Source of the DNA: Mactromeris polynyma
Lineage: Eukaryota > Mollusca > Bivalvia > Venerida > Mactridae
Direction of reading: 5' to 3'
DNA: 64,000 bases
Assembly (NCBI GenBank): GCA_032209605.1
Contig: JASFXZ010000099.1
Coordinates: 248,001 to 312,000, forward strand
Under the pieces are notes generated by a model. The model did no database searches and was not told the DNA's origin. It worked only from the letters and a program-made list of their open reading frames with translations. The position numbers were made by a program, and so were the translations under genes. Below are positions 34,701 to 49,700 of this stretch, one piece after another; the first letter of the stretch is position 1; each line of letters opens with the position of its first letter.

Positions 34701-37700
34701 ATCTTGTGACAAATCCAATTTATGTCCTTCAGTAGAAAGCAGGAATAAGTATATTCATCCAGTAGCAGCGAGTTTTCTGCCATGATCTTGACAGCTTGAT
34801 CCTGATGGCTTGCTGTGGTTATGTTATTGTGCTTCCTTAGTTCATGCATTTGTCTTCACCAGTTTGCATTCAGTTTTCACCAGTATATAGTCTCATGTTC
34901 ATCATTATTGGTATCTGTCTTTATAATTTATTCATGTAAATTTGTTCAATATGCATGGATTGTATTTTAGCTTATTTATGAATATAATACATTTTGATTT
35001 AGGTCAATCATGATATATTGTTCAGAACTACTGATACTGGTAAAATAAATTCATACCAGTATTTATAGAATAGGTTAACATTTGCATACTTTTAGCTCCT
35101 CTGATATTTTGTTAAAGATATGATGGGCTACTGTTGTTAATAGTAGATTTAAGTAGTAGTGTACGTAAACTAGAACAATGTGTACAAACTGTTACAATTG
35201 ATGCTGATAAATGCATACACATGCTTGATAGGATATTTAATGTTCTGTTAATATGATTGAGCTTTTTTAGCTTTTGTTGCTTTACCTTCCGGAATACCTT
35301 TTCAAGTTTGATATACCATAATTAATAAGTGACACTCATTCATGCACAAGCCTTACTTTACTATATATGAGCGCCGCTGTACGATTTCCAACCTCTTCTT
35401 CTAGTGACGTCATTTCCAGAAAACGTCACATGTGAACTGAAGTCACCATGTACTGACAGTAAGCAATATTTGCCCCATATGGCAATATGAAAACGAAATG
35501 ACCATATGGAGTAAATATATATTCCTGCTTGCCAATAGTGACATCACATGTTGCGTTTTCTGGAAATGATGTCACTTACCGAAGAGGTTGTAAATCCCAT
35601 AGCAGCGCTCATATATGCTTTAGTCACTGGCTTCCAATTAAATCCAGTTTTCATATTGCTAGAATATTTTTGTTTTATTTATTAATCAATATTCACTTGT
35701 AATTTCTTCTTTTGCTTCACTACGATCATTGGACTTGTTTGTTTGGTAAGTTAGTGTGATTGTTGTGGTCTCAGTGTCTGTATGCTTAAAAACTAAATTC
35801 TCCATTTTTTTGCCCAGCCCATTTCATTATACCTCTGATATATGTAACTGAATCTATGAAGATGGTATATTCATTAAATTGACTTTTTAGGCTTTTGTGT
35901 TGAGTGAATTCGAAGTTTAAATTTGTCCCAAGAGTTTAATCTGATTGATCATAATTACTTTGTTATAAATGGGTCATTATTGTAAGAACAAAATCTCGAG
36001 TCGATTTCTTTAATTGTATCTATTAATATGTCTATATAAATATGAACAAATTGTATGGATATCATGTTTATGCATTATGTAGGTTTGGATGATGCTATTG
36101 CTCATATAGTGGCCACTACACCTGAATTAGACGAAATGGAAGAATCAATGGAAAGCAGTGGAAGTATGAACAATAATAGAACCAGCAAGTAAGTGACCTA
36201 CCTTTCCTGTTGTCTATATTATTTCTACATTTCCAATATAACTGCAGGGCCTTCCTTATTGTGATGGGAACATTACCCATGCTCTTTGAATTAGGATTTC
36301 TTTTATGAAAATGGTCTAAAAGTGGGACAAAAATTGCATGCAAACAAACACACTATTAACCCTTTACTGATCACGCGTTTTCACGCCTTAATCGTATCTC
36401 CATAATCACTTGATTTCACGCCCTAATCGTATCTCCATGATCACGAGTTTTCACTCACTTGTTTTCAAACTGCTATAAATCCATTTTTTCTTAAAGTACA
36501 ATCAATTTTAATTATTCCATTTTAAACATTAATCTTTTATCTATTGAAAGCATGTGTAAAATTATGGTGTTTATATTTAAACTTTTCCCAAAAATAGCGC
36601 ATAAACAATCACAGGTAAAGATTTTCACCACACAAGCGACTTTTCTACAAATATGCACTGCCACCGAATTTACAGACACCTGGCAGTGTTCCAATTTGCT
36701 TCACTGATAAACAAAATCTTTAAGTAGGTCAAATGTTACATTCTGCCAGTCATTCTCAGAATTTAACAGATCAAAGAAAATATTTCAAGGACTTCAGTAG
36801 ATCAGAGGATCTTTCAAATATGTCATCTTCTTTCATTTTCACTGCCGCCATTCATGATGAAAAGTGTCAATATAAAATTCCGGTCAGTGTGACACAAGTG
36901 TGGTATTGTTTTAAAAATCAAAGGGACTAAACTATAAAAACTGGTAAGTGGCCTTGCCAATTAACAAATTGTGTAGATCACCAGGGGTTTTATTGCTTTC
37001 TTTGTTTTGGCAGCTGTCTGGGGAGATATTCTGGGTCCGAGTTATATAATTGTACAAGCAGTTGTTGTTGTTGTAAAAAAAGATGACTTGAAATTTTATT
37101 AGTGCAGTTTGGGCAAATGTGTTGATATACTTTAAAGAAGCAAATATTTCTGATTATGTCATATAAACTAATAGAATTAATAGAGATGTTAGTTTTAGCC
37201 TCTTTTCTGAAAAAATAGCGTCCAAAAACGGCCGTGAATCCGGTTTTGAGTTGATTTGTAAATTTAGTTCACACGTTTTTTATAATCAATAATTTATAAA
37301 CAATAATATAATTTACACCATTATACAGAACATTCAATTCCCTACAACTTTTACATTCGTGTATAAATGATTAAACCAATACTTTACACTGTTATTTCAT
37401 GTTGAAGTATATAGGTGTCATTCACCAATTATTTTCCTATAACCTGTATGGAGATAGTGTAGGCTATGTGACCAGTGTCTTATCAGGATACAGTAGGTAA
37501 ATGGGTAAAGGGTCTATGGAGTAAAGGGTTAACTGATAATTTAAAACACATATTTTTGTCTTCATCTCAGTTGTGACTTATGTTTGTAAATGAAAAAATC
37601 TTCCTCTTTGGCTGTTTCTGGAAAAGATTTTATCAGAATTACAGATTGACCTATAGTATGTTATGCCCCCACGTGTGTGTGTGATTACCATAACTAGACA

Positions 37701-40700
37701 ATGTGTTGCACACAACACCCAGTCTCTAAGGTCCAAAGTGAAGGTCACTGTTACTAAAAATATTTTTGTTTCCAGGGTAGATGCATAATATTGTCTATGT
37801 CTAAATTATATTTGTATCTTATAAAAGAAATATCTCAAATAAGCACTCATTTCTGTGTCACATATAACAAAGTGGTGGCATCCATGTCTGTGACTAGTTT
37901 CTTTTTTATGTTATATTTGGGAATTGTTTTCACTTAGAATTTGTGTTTGTGACCTTTGTGGGATCAAACCCACAACTTCCTGGTTGAGCACCTGACACCT
38001 TATCGAGCACACTACCTCTATCCATACAACAATCATACAACACTGAAGGCTATTTAAATTTTTCAGGAGAAATGATGCTTCCATTTACGATGAGTTGACC
38101 ATACAAGATGCTGATTTGATTGGTGATGTTGATTATGGTGCTGATATTACAGGTAAACATACGATTCTCTTCCTAATTTTTCTGAACCCAAGATTTTGTC
38201 ACATGCTTTCCCTTTACTGATATTATTTATGATAAGATTTGATAATAGTGGGAAGTTTTAGTTTTGCATGCATATTTTAGAGAATGATTGCAGTTTAAAG
38301 CTGGAGTGGTTTGGCAACTTGCTAAGCTAATGGTATTATGTTTAAATCTAGATAATGAATTTCCCAAAAACTAAATAGCAAATATAGTCTTTAAATGTGG
38401 TAATGGTTTATTTTATCTTTCAATGCCATGTGTAATGGTATCTAGATAGCAGCAGAATTATGCATGCAGGGTATTGGCAATAATGTGGGATACATCTATT
38501 GTCTGACCATGCATTTACAGAAATAGTAAAAGATCCACGTGTACTGAATCGCGTTACTCAGTTTATATTGCTGTAACCAAAAGTTTGACTTGCTGTATGA
38601 AATTATTTGACAACATTCAGCTGTAGGAGTACAATTTGGATATCTAGCCATTCCTGGTCTTAATAGTATGAAAATATGAGAATGAATTAGAAGTTGACCA
38701 AGACAACCTGATTTGTAGGCACAATTTAACCACAATTAGCAGCCCCATACTTGCTAGTCAGTGGTTGCAAGGCTGGCAATGTCAGTATTATGCTGAACCT
38801 GTATGTTTTGTCAAATATATCATATGAATTTAAAGTTTTTACCTCAACTTTTGTTTAAAGGACGATCAGTTAATCCTGCAGATTATGCTTCCTCAGGTGA
38901 GAGATGTTGTGAACATGTCACAAATATATGTCTCTTCTATATCTCCATTCTAGATCTGTAATGTAGTTTACTGTTGTAGTGTTGGAATGCTGCATTATAT
39001 ATGTCTATAGAACTTCACTTAAAACAGCTTGTCTAATGACTGCAAGTAAATTCACTTTGATAACTGGTTTGGTTAAAAAGTTCTTAGTGACTTTTCGTTG
39101 ATATGATGAGAAGGCTTTTGGAAATATTTTCAATGCATAAATAACAAAAAAGTGTTGGCTATATACCAGTTGATGTTAGTACTATACATTTTTTTATATT
39201 AGTTTATTACAATCATGTTAATGCACTTCTTGATATAAATTTCATACTTTAAGCTTGTTTAAGCTTGCTTTCAACCTAAAGACGGGCTGTTTTAATTGGC
39301 TTGCATGGTAGTGTCTTTTATTTATCATGCAAATAGCAGGTCCAGGGTATCATCATATGTGCCAACATGTATATGTCTGGGTGGTTGCAAATCTGTACAA
39401 TAAACCGTACAAGCTACTGAATGCTTTCTGTCTGCTTTCTGTTTGTCCAGTTTGGAGGATGAAATGCAACATCTATGTTGGTACCAGACACGGTTATATA
39501 CCCAGAGCATAAGGTTGGTTCCAGACACGGTTATATACACATAGCACATAGTTGGTACCAGACATGGTTATATACACATAGCAGACAGTTGTTACCAGAC
39601 ACGGTTATATACACAGAGCATAAAGTTGGTTCCAGACACGGTTATATACACAGAGCAGACAGTTGGTACCAGACACGGTTATATGCACAGAGCATAAAGT
39701 TGGTACCAGACACAGTTATACGACAGAGCATAAAGTTGGTACCAGACTCTGTTATATACACAGAGCAGACAGTTGTTACCAGACACGGTTATATACACAG
39801 AGCATAAAGTTGGTTCCAGACACGGTTATATGCACAGAGCAGACAGTTGGTACCAGACACGGTTATATACACAGAGCAGACAGTTGGTACCAGACACGGT
39901 TATATACACAGAGCAGACAGTTGGTACCAGACACGGTTATATGCACAGAGCAGACAGTTGGTACCAGACATGGTTATATACACAGAGCAGACAGTTGGTA
40001 CCAGACACGGTTATATGCACAGAGCAGACAGTTGGTACCAGACAGGGTTATATACACAGAGCAGACAGTTGGTACCAGACACGGTTATATGCACAGAGCA
40101 GACAGTTGGTACCAGACACGGTTATATACACAGAGCATAAAGTTGGTACCAGACACAGTTATATACACAGAGCATAAAGTTGATACCAGACACCATTTTA
40201 TACACAGAGCAGACAGTTGGTACCAGACATGGTTATATGCACAGACTAGACAGTTGGTACCAGACATAGTTATATGCACAGAGCATAAAGTTGGTACCAG
40301 ACACAGTTATATGCACAGAGCATAAAGTTGGTACCAGACTCTGTTATATACACAGAACAGACAGTTGGTACCAGACTCTGTTATATACACAGAGCAGAAA
40401 GTTGGTACCAGACACGGTTATATACACAGAGCAGACAGTTGGTACCAGACACGGTTATATACACAGAGCAGACAGTTGGTACCAGACAGGGTTATATACA
40501 CAGAGCAGACAGTTGGTACCAGACACCGTTATATACACATAGCAGAAAGTTGGTACCAGACATGGTTATATACACATAGCAGACAGTTTTTACCAGACAC
40601 GGTTATATACACAGAGCAGACAGTTGGTACCAGATGCGGTTATATACACAGAGCAAAAAGTTGGTACCAGACAGGGTTATATACACAGAGCAGAAAGTTG

Positions 40701-43700
40701 GTACCAGACACTGATATATACACAGAGCTGAAATATTAACCCAGTTCCTTAATACAGAAGTAATGTTACGTAGGTGTGAACAAAATACTGACTATACTAC
40801 ATTTTATAAAATGACTGTGTTATAAAATACTGAGTACAGGTTATTTTCAATTCTTTTTCATCAACAAACACGGTTGTCTTATAAAATATGATGTTTTTTT
40901 ATATGCCCGTTTGAAATACCCGTGGCGGGCGGCGTCCACATGTTGTCCGCTCTCTAAGTCAAAGAGTTTTCGTCCGATCTTTACCAAACTTAATGAAAAT
41001 GTTTGATGGCATAATATCTCAGCCAAGTTCAATAACCAGCCACTTGGCCCTAGGCACTTCTGAATTATGGCCCTTGAATTATCCAAAATTGGCCAAATTA
41101 ACCTTGTCCGCTCTCTAAGTGAAGGAGTTTTCATCCGATCTTTACCAAACTTGTTGAAAATGTTTGTGGGCATAATACTTTGGCCAAGTTCGATAACCAG
41201 CCACATCGTCCCAAGCTTTTCGGAATGATGAACCTTGAATTGTCCAAAATTGGCCAAATTAGCTTGTCCGCTCTCTTAGTGAAAGAGTTTTCATCCAATC
41301 TTTACCAAACTTGGTGGAAATGTTTGTGGGCATAATATCTCGACCAAGTTTGATAACCAGCCATATCGCTCAAGTCACTCAGGAGTAATCACCCTTTGAT
41401 TTTAGAAATTACCTAAAATTTGTCTTGTTTTAACTCTGGGCTCTGACTTATGACGGGCGTATTTTGTGACAGTTTGCCACTCTTGTTTTAGTTTATGACG
41501 AGGAAATGTAGACTCATTCCAGTCTAGGGATAAATAGCTTTCTTTGGTATAATCATTGCTTGTCTTAGATAAGGACTCAAGAGATTTACATAGATATTGA
41601 GACATCTATCATGTAGATCTAATTCATGTTTCTGGACATAAAAGTCTGTCTCTATTGGATCCAATTAGTTGCCCCTTAAGATTGATTTCAATGGTTGAGG
41701 AAAAGCTGCAAAATGACTTATTATGTGGCATACTGTTACAGAATGTAGTGTTGTATGTATTTGCATGGTGATAGAGTGTATCATTCACTAACCCATTCTT
41801 TACTTCATGTATTTAAAGATAGTTATAAGCCTTGCATTGAAAAGGCCCTCAGTTATGTTAGATCAGTCTGAGTGTTTTCTGAATGAGATGCAGCCCAGTT
41901 GTGTCCACTATTGGAGTGAACAAAGTGTATTCAAAAGTTAAAAACCTTTAATGTCTCATTTAGACTGGTTGTTTCTGTATAGTAATTATTATATGAGGTA
42001 AAGAGTGCTAATTGTGTAATTTGACATGTATTTGAATAACACACTGTATAGCTTGTCTTGAAAATGCTTGCATTTGTATTGTAGATAACTGAATATTGTT
42101 ATAGCTATAGAACTGTTTTAAGTCAGTGGAATTTTTTAGAACATGTCAAATCTTTACTTTCTCTTTCATGCCACAGTAGAGAATAAATGTACTATTCAAT
42201 GATATATTATTTTATATGTGATTTACTTAAACATTATTTGCAATGTTATAATTTGTGATTCTTGAAATAATAGAGCAAGATGGTATGTTAATACAACAAT
42301 ACAAAGTTTTAATTTTTGTGTTAAATTTTGTCATGTTGCCAACCTTATTTATGAAGCATTTTGTGCATTTTCTACCCATTTATGTTCCATTTGTCAAGAA
42401 CATGGTCATTGTCAGCAAATTGCAACAACATTAACTTAATATGTATAATAACAACATTATATTAAAAGATGAATTCCATCTCACACAGAGATGTTCCATT
42501 TATGTACCATCCTACTTTTAAACCTCCGTGTAGCAAGAAGCAAAACACCTTTTCTCCAAAAGTATTCATTGAATGGTAGTTTGCTTGCTACTTTTCTTTA
42601 AGCTAGTTAAAGGCAAGGGAAGGACCATGTTCATGGCAATGTAGTTTAGTATTATGCATGTTGTTCATATTGTTTGATGTTGTTTATTTCTGTTGTTTGT
42701 ACAGACAGTGAAGATGAAAAGGAAGAGAGGAACTCTAATGGTAGGACAAACATTCTTCCTAAATTTACATATATACAAGAGTTTTGGACATCTCATTTTT
42801 GTTTTGGAACTGTCATTTCATTTGAATTTCAAAATTTTATTTTTGATTTGGGGAAATTTCGTATGAGTTCAGCAATTTTATTTAAATTTTGGATTTGTCG
42901 TTTTAATTATGTGAGGTTTGGTTGTGGAAAAGAATTGGAGTATTTGCTTTTGCATCAACAAGCTGTTTGTGTGTACTGTATTTGGAATGTGATACAACAG
43001 TCTTATCCTGAAACTTTGTGCTTACAGTAGTCCTAATTGGGTAATTGCTGCTTGTGTGATGTGTTCCTGTCTGTTATAGTTCATACAACTAGTGATATAT
43101 CCTTCCTCCCTGAAATTACCACATTAAAATCATTGTTTTATATTAAAGTGCTAACTATAAATGTGTAAGATTTCTTGCTCAGTGGGACATCTTTAGTAAC
43201 CTCCCCTGAAATTATTTAAGAGACGTTGCTCCTTTTATATCATATATATACATATAGTTAGTCTTTCAAGAAACTCAGAAGAAATTCAAGCATAGACTAT
43301 GCGAGAGATCTTAGTTTGATTCAAATCAATACTATTTTAATTGCGAATGTTATATTCATTATTTTGGCATTGTTAATTGTAGCTATGTTTGATGATGGTG
43401 GTAAATATGTGTTGTTTTCAATTATGTATGCATTGGAGATGGTGTTAGCAGTAGACCTTAGCATGATGAATTAATTATACATCTCAATAAAGCTGCATTA
43501 TTGTTATAACTGTAAGAACTTAGTTAAATTATAATGTTCAGTCCCTACAAAATGCTAATGGTATTTTATAAAATAAGAAGAACATACATGTATACACTTT
43601 CAAGGGTTTAGTGCAGAACACGACTAGGTTAACTGTTTGTTTACCTGAAGTGAGATGCAATAGTTTTGTGTCTAGTCCTCAATGCTGAACAAAAGTTAAA

Positions 43701-46700
43701 ATTTGTTCAATGTAATCTTTGTAAAACAAGAAAGTGTTTAAAATGTATAAGAAACTATTAAATTTGACAGAACTTTCTAGGTGTTCATTTTGATGGAACC
43801 ATCAAGGTGTTAATTGTTACTCTTGTTGAGGAAAATGATATTGTGACAGTATGTTGCTTATACCACTGTTATGGTGAGAAATATCAGAAACAGGAGAATA
43901 TGAGTGTTTGAAAACATGACTGTGTGAACACCTTGTAATAAGGAGCAGCTGTATCAACTTCATATGACAAAACTACTTGTTATTAACTGCAATGTAACTT
44001 GTAGCCAGACATAAAGTAAGACTTGGTTAAACTTAAAGTTTGTCAAAGGTGTATGAAAAATCTGCAGAAAAAGCTCATTTGTTTGGGTAAATGGTTTTGG
44101 AAATCTTTACACAAGGTGAAAGGTTTTGAATAAATGTTGGGAAAAACATAAAAGAAAAAAAAGAAATATCTTGCAGTCTGGTACTGACTTGCTAGTAATG
44201 CTGATGGATGCTGCTATTGTTACGAGGTGTTCATACAGAAACACAAGTAGATAGATACTAACACATAGTGTTTTATTTTTTCCCTCATGCTTCCTCTAAC
44301 TACGTGGTTGTTGTTGTTGGACTCAACAGTAAGCGACAATTTCTTTGGTAAGAATTGTTTTGTCTCATCTATTGTGTAACTTAAGAAACTGAATCAATTT
44401 GAAGTATTTTATTGTCAGTAAAGTTCAGAATATTCAATGCAGAGATGTAAGTTTGATTCTTAGTCTCAGTACTTTGGTTTCCATGTGTCAACATAGTTCT
44501 GTTTGTCTAGAGTACATGCTTTATATCTACTACAATGTTCAGATCATAAGTTGATTGATCAAATTTATATAATCAGGGTGATTGGTGTCAGCACTGTAAA
44601 TATTGGTGTAGGATGATATGTATTTGTATAGGGCTAGAATATTTAATGGGAGTTTCAGTAACATTGAACTGTTCTTATATGAGCACATATAACTATTCAG
44701 GTAAATAGCTAATTTAAAAAGCCAGTTGATATGATGCTATCAGATTGTTGAAATGTTATCAGTGTTCATTTGTGATACAATTTTGTTTCGAAACCGATTC
44801 TTGCATTATTGCATTTACTGATGCATGGCCTTATTATTTAGTGTTGTAGTCTGTTTTAGCCTTACAGACATATTTTAAAATGATGAAGGACTTGGCAATT
44901 GTGAAATTTGGTTGATATAATGTTTGATTCATAGTTGATTTTCATCATTTATGTTTTGACCAGTTTATTTTATTGTACAGGTATGAGTCGAGAATTGGAG
45001 AACCTGATCCTGGAGAATACTGAGCTTCTAGCCACAAAGTATGTTTGTACTGTTATCATACACAAGTATTTATTGAATGTGTAAATTTTATGAAGTTATT
45101 AAGACTCCATTTCTATAATGTTGCAAACAAATGAAAATTGATTTTTCTAGATTTGAGACATCTAGAAAATAGTATGTATTTCAGATACCATGTGTGTTTG
45201 AGTTGTGTTCAATTGAACATTGTTTTGAAGTATGCATCTTTGTATTTGTTTTGAAATATGCATCTTTGTATTTATATGTCATAGAATTCAGTGTTACTGA
45301 TGCCAGTTTGCTGTACTGTATTTAAAGGTGGAACTAGTATCTAAATAATGATCGTACATTAGGATACAATGTTATAATTTCAGGAATGCCTTAAACATTG
45401 TGAAAGATGATCTTATAGCCAAGGTTGATGAACTTTCAAGGTAAAATTACACTTTGTTTACTTCTTTCAAATTGTTATTCTACAAGTAAGGTATACCTTC
45501 AAATGTAGGTGTATATTGAGGATGGCAACTCACATCAGACCAAAGCTGATAGAACCAGGAATTCCTTGAGATAATTGATAACTGTACTTTTATTATTGTC
45601 CTGAGACAAAGTGAGTGCTTGTGAGAAGGCTTTAAGTTCAAACCTTGATCTTACATTGGTAATGTTTGAAACCATTACCTCTGAGTAAAGTTGTTGTCAC
45701 CTTTCTTACTACTTTGTCCTACACTTGCCTAGGTCAAGTATTTGGTAGCATTGACCATTTACATGTATATGATATATTGTTTATTAATAGTGAACAAGAG
45801 ATCTTGAAAGAAGAGATTCATTCACTGAAAGGTGTAAAGGATAGACTACAAGGTAGAATTAAGGATCTTGAGGACGAATTGAAGAAAACTAAAGAAGATC
45901 TGGAGAAGAAAACGCAACAAGCACAGGAGGGCGAAACTGAGGTTTGTTTATCTCTGTGATGTATTATATAATTATGTCTGTTTACAAATAGAGTAATAAT
46001 AAAGCTGAAATCTGTGTACTTGTACATGATTTCTTTCATTAATTTTAGGCACTTTGATGCTTCACTTGTTGATTATATAAAAAAGTAGAGCTGTCAAAAA
46101 TCTGTGCTACACCCTTATACCCTTCTTCTTTAATACAATAAGTAACCTCTACATGGCAAGAGAATACCCTTGTAACATAATGATTGATTCCTGTTTTGCT
46201 AATTCATTTAAAATACATTGATCAGCATATGTGGTCTGACATGCTTAGAGTTCACCAAAGGTATTTGTTCATCTGACTTTTCTAGTAAAATTGATTCAGT
46301 CATGTAAAAAAGTTTTGTATAGTGAAGGATGGTTACTATAGGGTGAGTTCTTAATTTATATTTGCCATTATGAATGAGTTTGAATTGTTTGGTGCCACAA
46401 CAGGACGACGTACCTATGGCACAACGTAAGAGATTTACACGTGTAGAGATGGCGAGGGTATTGATGGAGCGTAACCAATACAAGGAGAGATTAATGGAGT
46501 TACAGGAAGCTGTAAGGTGGACAGAGATGATTCGGGCTTCCAGAGAACATCCGGAAATCAGTCAATCAAAGAAAAAATCATCCATCTGGAATTTGTAAGT
46601 ACCTAAATATTGTATTAGTTGTGAGGTAGACAACATGATAACCTTCTTGTAATGGTGCATTTTGTACAGCCAAGTACATGATAATTATTCATTTGATGTC

Positions 46701-49700
46701 AGAAACAGATTTCGAATGTTTGGTTATTTAACTCTCAAAAGAAAATGGAATATGGAAGTTAGTCCAGATATGACACACACATACTAACTGGACAGTACCA
46801 TTCTCCAAAGTTGCTCATTTTCTTGGCTGGAGTGTAATGATGTTTCCACTGTTATTGTAACCTCTTCAAAATGGGAAGTTAGTCCAGTCCATGCTATATG
46901 TGACTGAATGTCGTCCCCATCTATGATTACTGGTAAGTACTGGTTTGAAACCCAGTAATGTTGCTTAGGTCAGCTGACTGCCGTAAAAACTAAAATCATT
47001 AATGACTAGAAATATGCTATTACCCATTATGGAACCCATTTTGGATATGATGAATTTTCAATTGAGTGAAAAAATACTTTATGTTTGTTCATAGAAGTAT
47101 ATATCAATAAAAGAAAACTTGACAATTCATCAAGCATTAGTAATTAGGTGTTTATGTTTTCATTAGATTGCTATCTGGTTATCATGTGATGTGTAGGAAA
47201 GATTATCTTTGTAATCAACCACCCACTTAAATGTTATATTAATCTAATCATTGCATTCTGTAGCTAACAACTACTGTTATATTAGAAGTTGTAATGTGTG
47301 TGTTATGTAACATTACAACTCTCCATTTTGCTTGCGCCATCATTCCTTGTTTTGAAACAAAGGCATTCAGTAATATCACCATTATATTTAACATCAAATT
47401 ATATTGGTAGACATAGCTAATTACTAATCATGTGTAACATTATGCTTCAAGATCTATATCTCATTTTGATGCAATGTCATATATATTTTTGGCTTCTTGA
47501 ATCTATGTTACTTAAATATCTGGAGATGTATTGGTGTACCTCACACAATTAATATAGTGATGTTTTGGCAGGTCTTTGTCATGTGTCCATGGTTTTTGGT
47601 TGATGTCTAGAACACTATAATTGTCTAATTGTCTTTTGGTTTCATCTACTTAATCTCCTCTCTGCCATCATTATTTTGTATCATTTCAGTATGCGAAAGT
47701 CACTGTTTGTTATGTTGTACTGTATTTTTGTTCTGTTCTTACTGTCGCTGTTATTGTTATATTTTGATTGCTCGTTTCATGTGTGTGATAATTCAGTGCA
47801 TGGTTTCGGATTAACATTTGCCTGTCACAATGGTCCAATATCGGAGTCTTTGATACCTGTAATCTAATTAGGAAATAGTTATTGAAGATTATGAAATAAT
47901 GAAATTCATTTAATCTAAATCTTAGAGAGAAGTGAATTGACTTTGTGTGTGTTTCAGTTTGAAAACAAAGTTGTTTATAATTACATTATTCTTATATATA
48001 GTTTAAATCGCTCACTATGAATTATGCATTGAATTCTCAGAGAACAGATCAATTATTTCTGTTATTTTTACTTTTTTCTTTCATAATTTTATTTCCATTC
48101 CATGTTTGTTCTGACAAAATCCTTCCTTCCGGCTATTCAGGCTTACTGCCAGGATGTTGTATCGCTGTAGCTATATATGTCTTATTATTTCTTGCATTTT
48201 TCAGTTTCAGTAATTTGGTGGCCCCTGACCCACCACCAGCCCCTACACCAAAGAAGAAAAATCCCTATGAGACACAAATAGTCTGATTGCTACAATAGAC
48301 ATTATACACATTTTATATAATAGTAATTCATTCAGTAATACTTTTCGCTCATATGCAATGCCGATGACAGATACATACAAAGTTAAAAAAATAGTTTGAT
48401 ATTTTACCGCTAGTCATATTTTATACCAGAAGCATAATTATGAAATCATGTATTTTCTTTGTATTAGCAAATAAATCTATATGTATCTATAAACAGTGTT
48501 GCCACTGAGTCAAAAAGGGTGAATTATGGGCATTGCATAGTTAGAGGGAAGGTATTTCTTGATACATTTAAGTCATTGTAAATGCCATATATTCATTCAT
48601 ATATCATTTTTATGATCACCCGGTTATTTTAATTCTTAATGACTGTCTCATTTTTAATGCTCCTAGGGGAGAGTTTTACACTTGCAAACTTTTTACAGAT
48701 GACCTTTCAATATTGTCATATACTTTATGATACTGAAACAATGCAATGCTGCTATAATTCTGTGAAATATAATAGAATAAAGATTGACTTTTAAGTCTTT
48801 TCCAATCAAATAACTTGGCCCGTTAAAGTGGGCTGTTGTCTGACATTATATTGAATTCAGGTTCTGTACTTTGAACTTCACAGGGTTACAAAATCGAGGA
48901 AATTGGAAAATTTAGCGGGATTACTTATGTCCAGATTGTACTCTCTCATTTCAAAACAGGGTCTATGTTTTAATGATGTTAATTGCTTGTAGCTAGTAAT
49001 AATAATTTTTTATTCATTTAATGCCTTCAATTTGAAGAAAAGGGTATACATTAGATCTGTTCTTTTGTGTATATCTTAATTTTTGCATGGAAGCACCTTT
49101 ATGTTAGATCTATTACTAGTAACTTGGAGTATTGAGATGTTTTGTCTGTCTTGAGTTATGAGATAAAATGATTTGGGTCTAGACCACTTTCAGTTATGGT
49201 GAAATTTAGACATGGTTGGAATCAATGATTATGATGTTCCATTCAATGCTAAACATAGAACTCCATACAACATTACTGATACAAAGTTACCTTCCAAATG
49301 ACAGTTCTTCATCTTTCACTAAGAAATTCAAATGTGCATTTTACTTTCCATCTTGTATATTCATTATAAAGACTGCTCTCCATTGAATGCTTTTAAGTTT
49401 TTTTTATTTATTTACATAAATGCATCACACTGTTTCTGTTTTGTACTTGGATAATGTTTTTCGTGTGTCCTTGACCTTTGAGTTGACCTTGAACTTGACC
49501 ATTCAATGCTCAGGAATTATGGTGCTATATCATTCTCATTATAATAATCATAAACACATTGATATTATATTTTCCTATTTCTGAGGCAAGGCATTCTTTT
49601 ATTTGATATTGTTATGTGGGGGATAAGTCATAAGAATAATTCAGCGTTGGCTCATATTTGTCAGGAGAATTCTTTGATAAACAGTCCAACTCAAATGGAA

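Noticed and set aside
48017..48204. Hydrophobic frame upstream of exon B
   Set aside because: It is T-rich intron including the polypyrimidine tract of exon B; no start or splice site supports it.
48205..48286. Class I PDZ-binding C-terminus in the short JIP tail (ETQIV)
   Set aside because: Class I needs S or T at position -2; here it is Q, so the motif does not fit.
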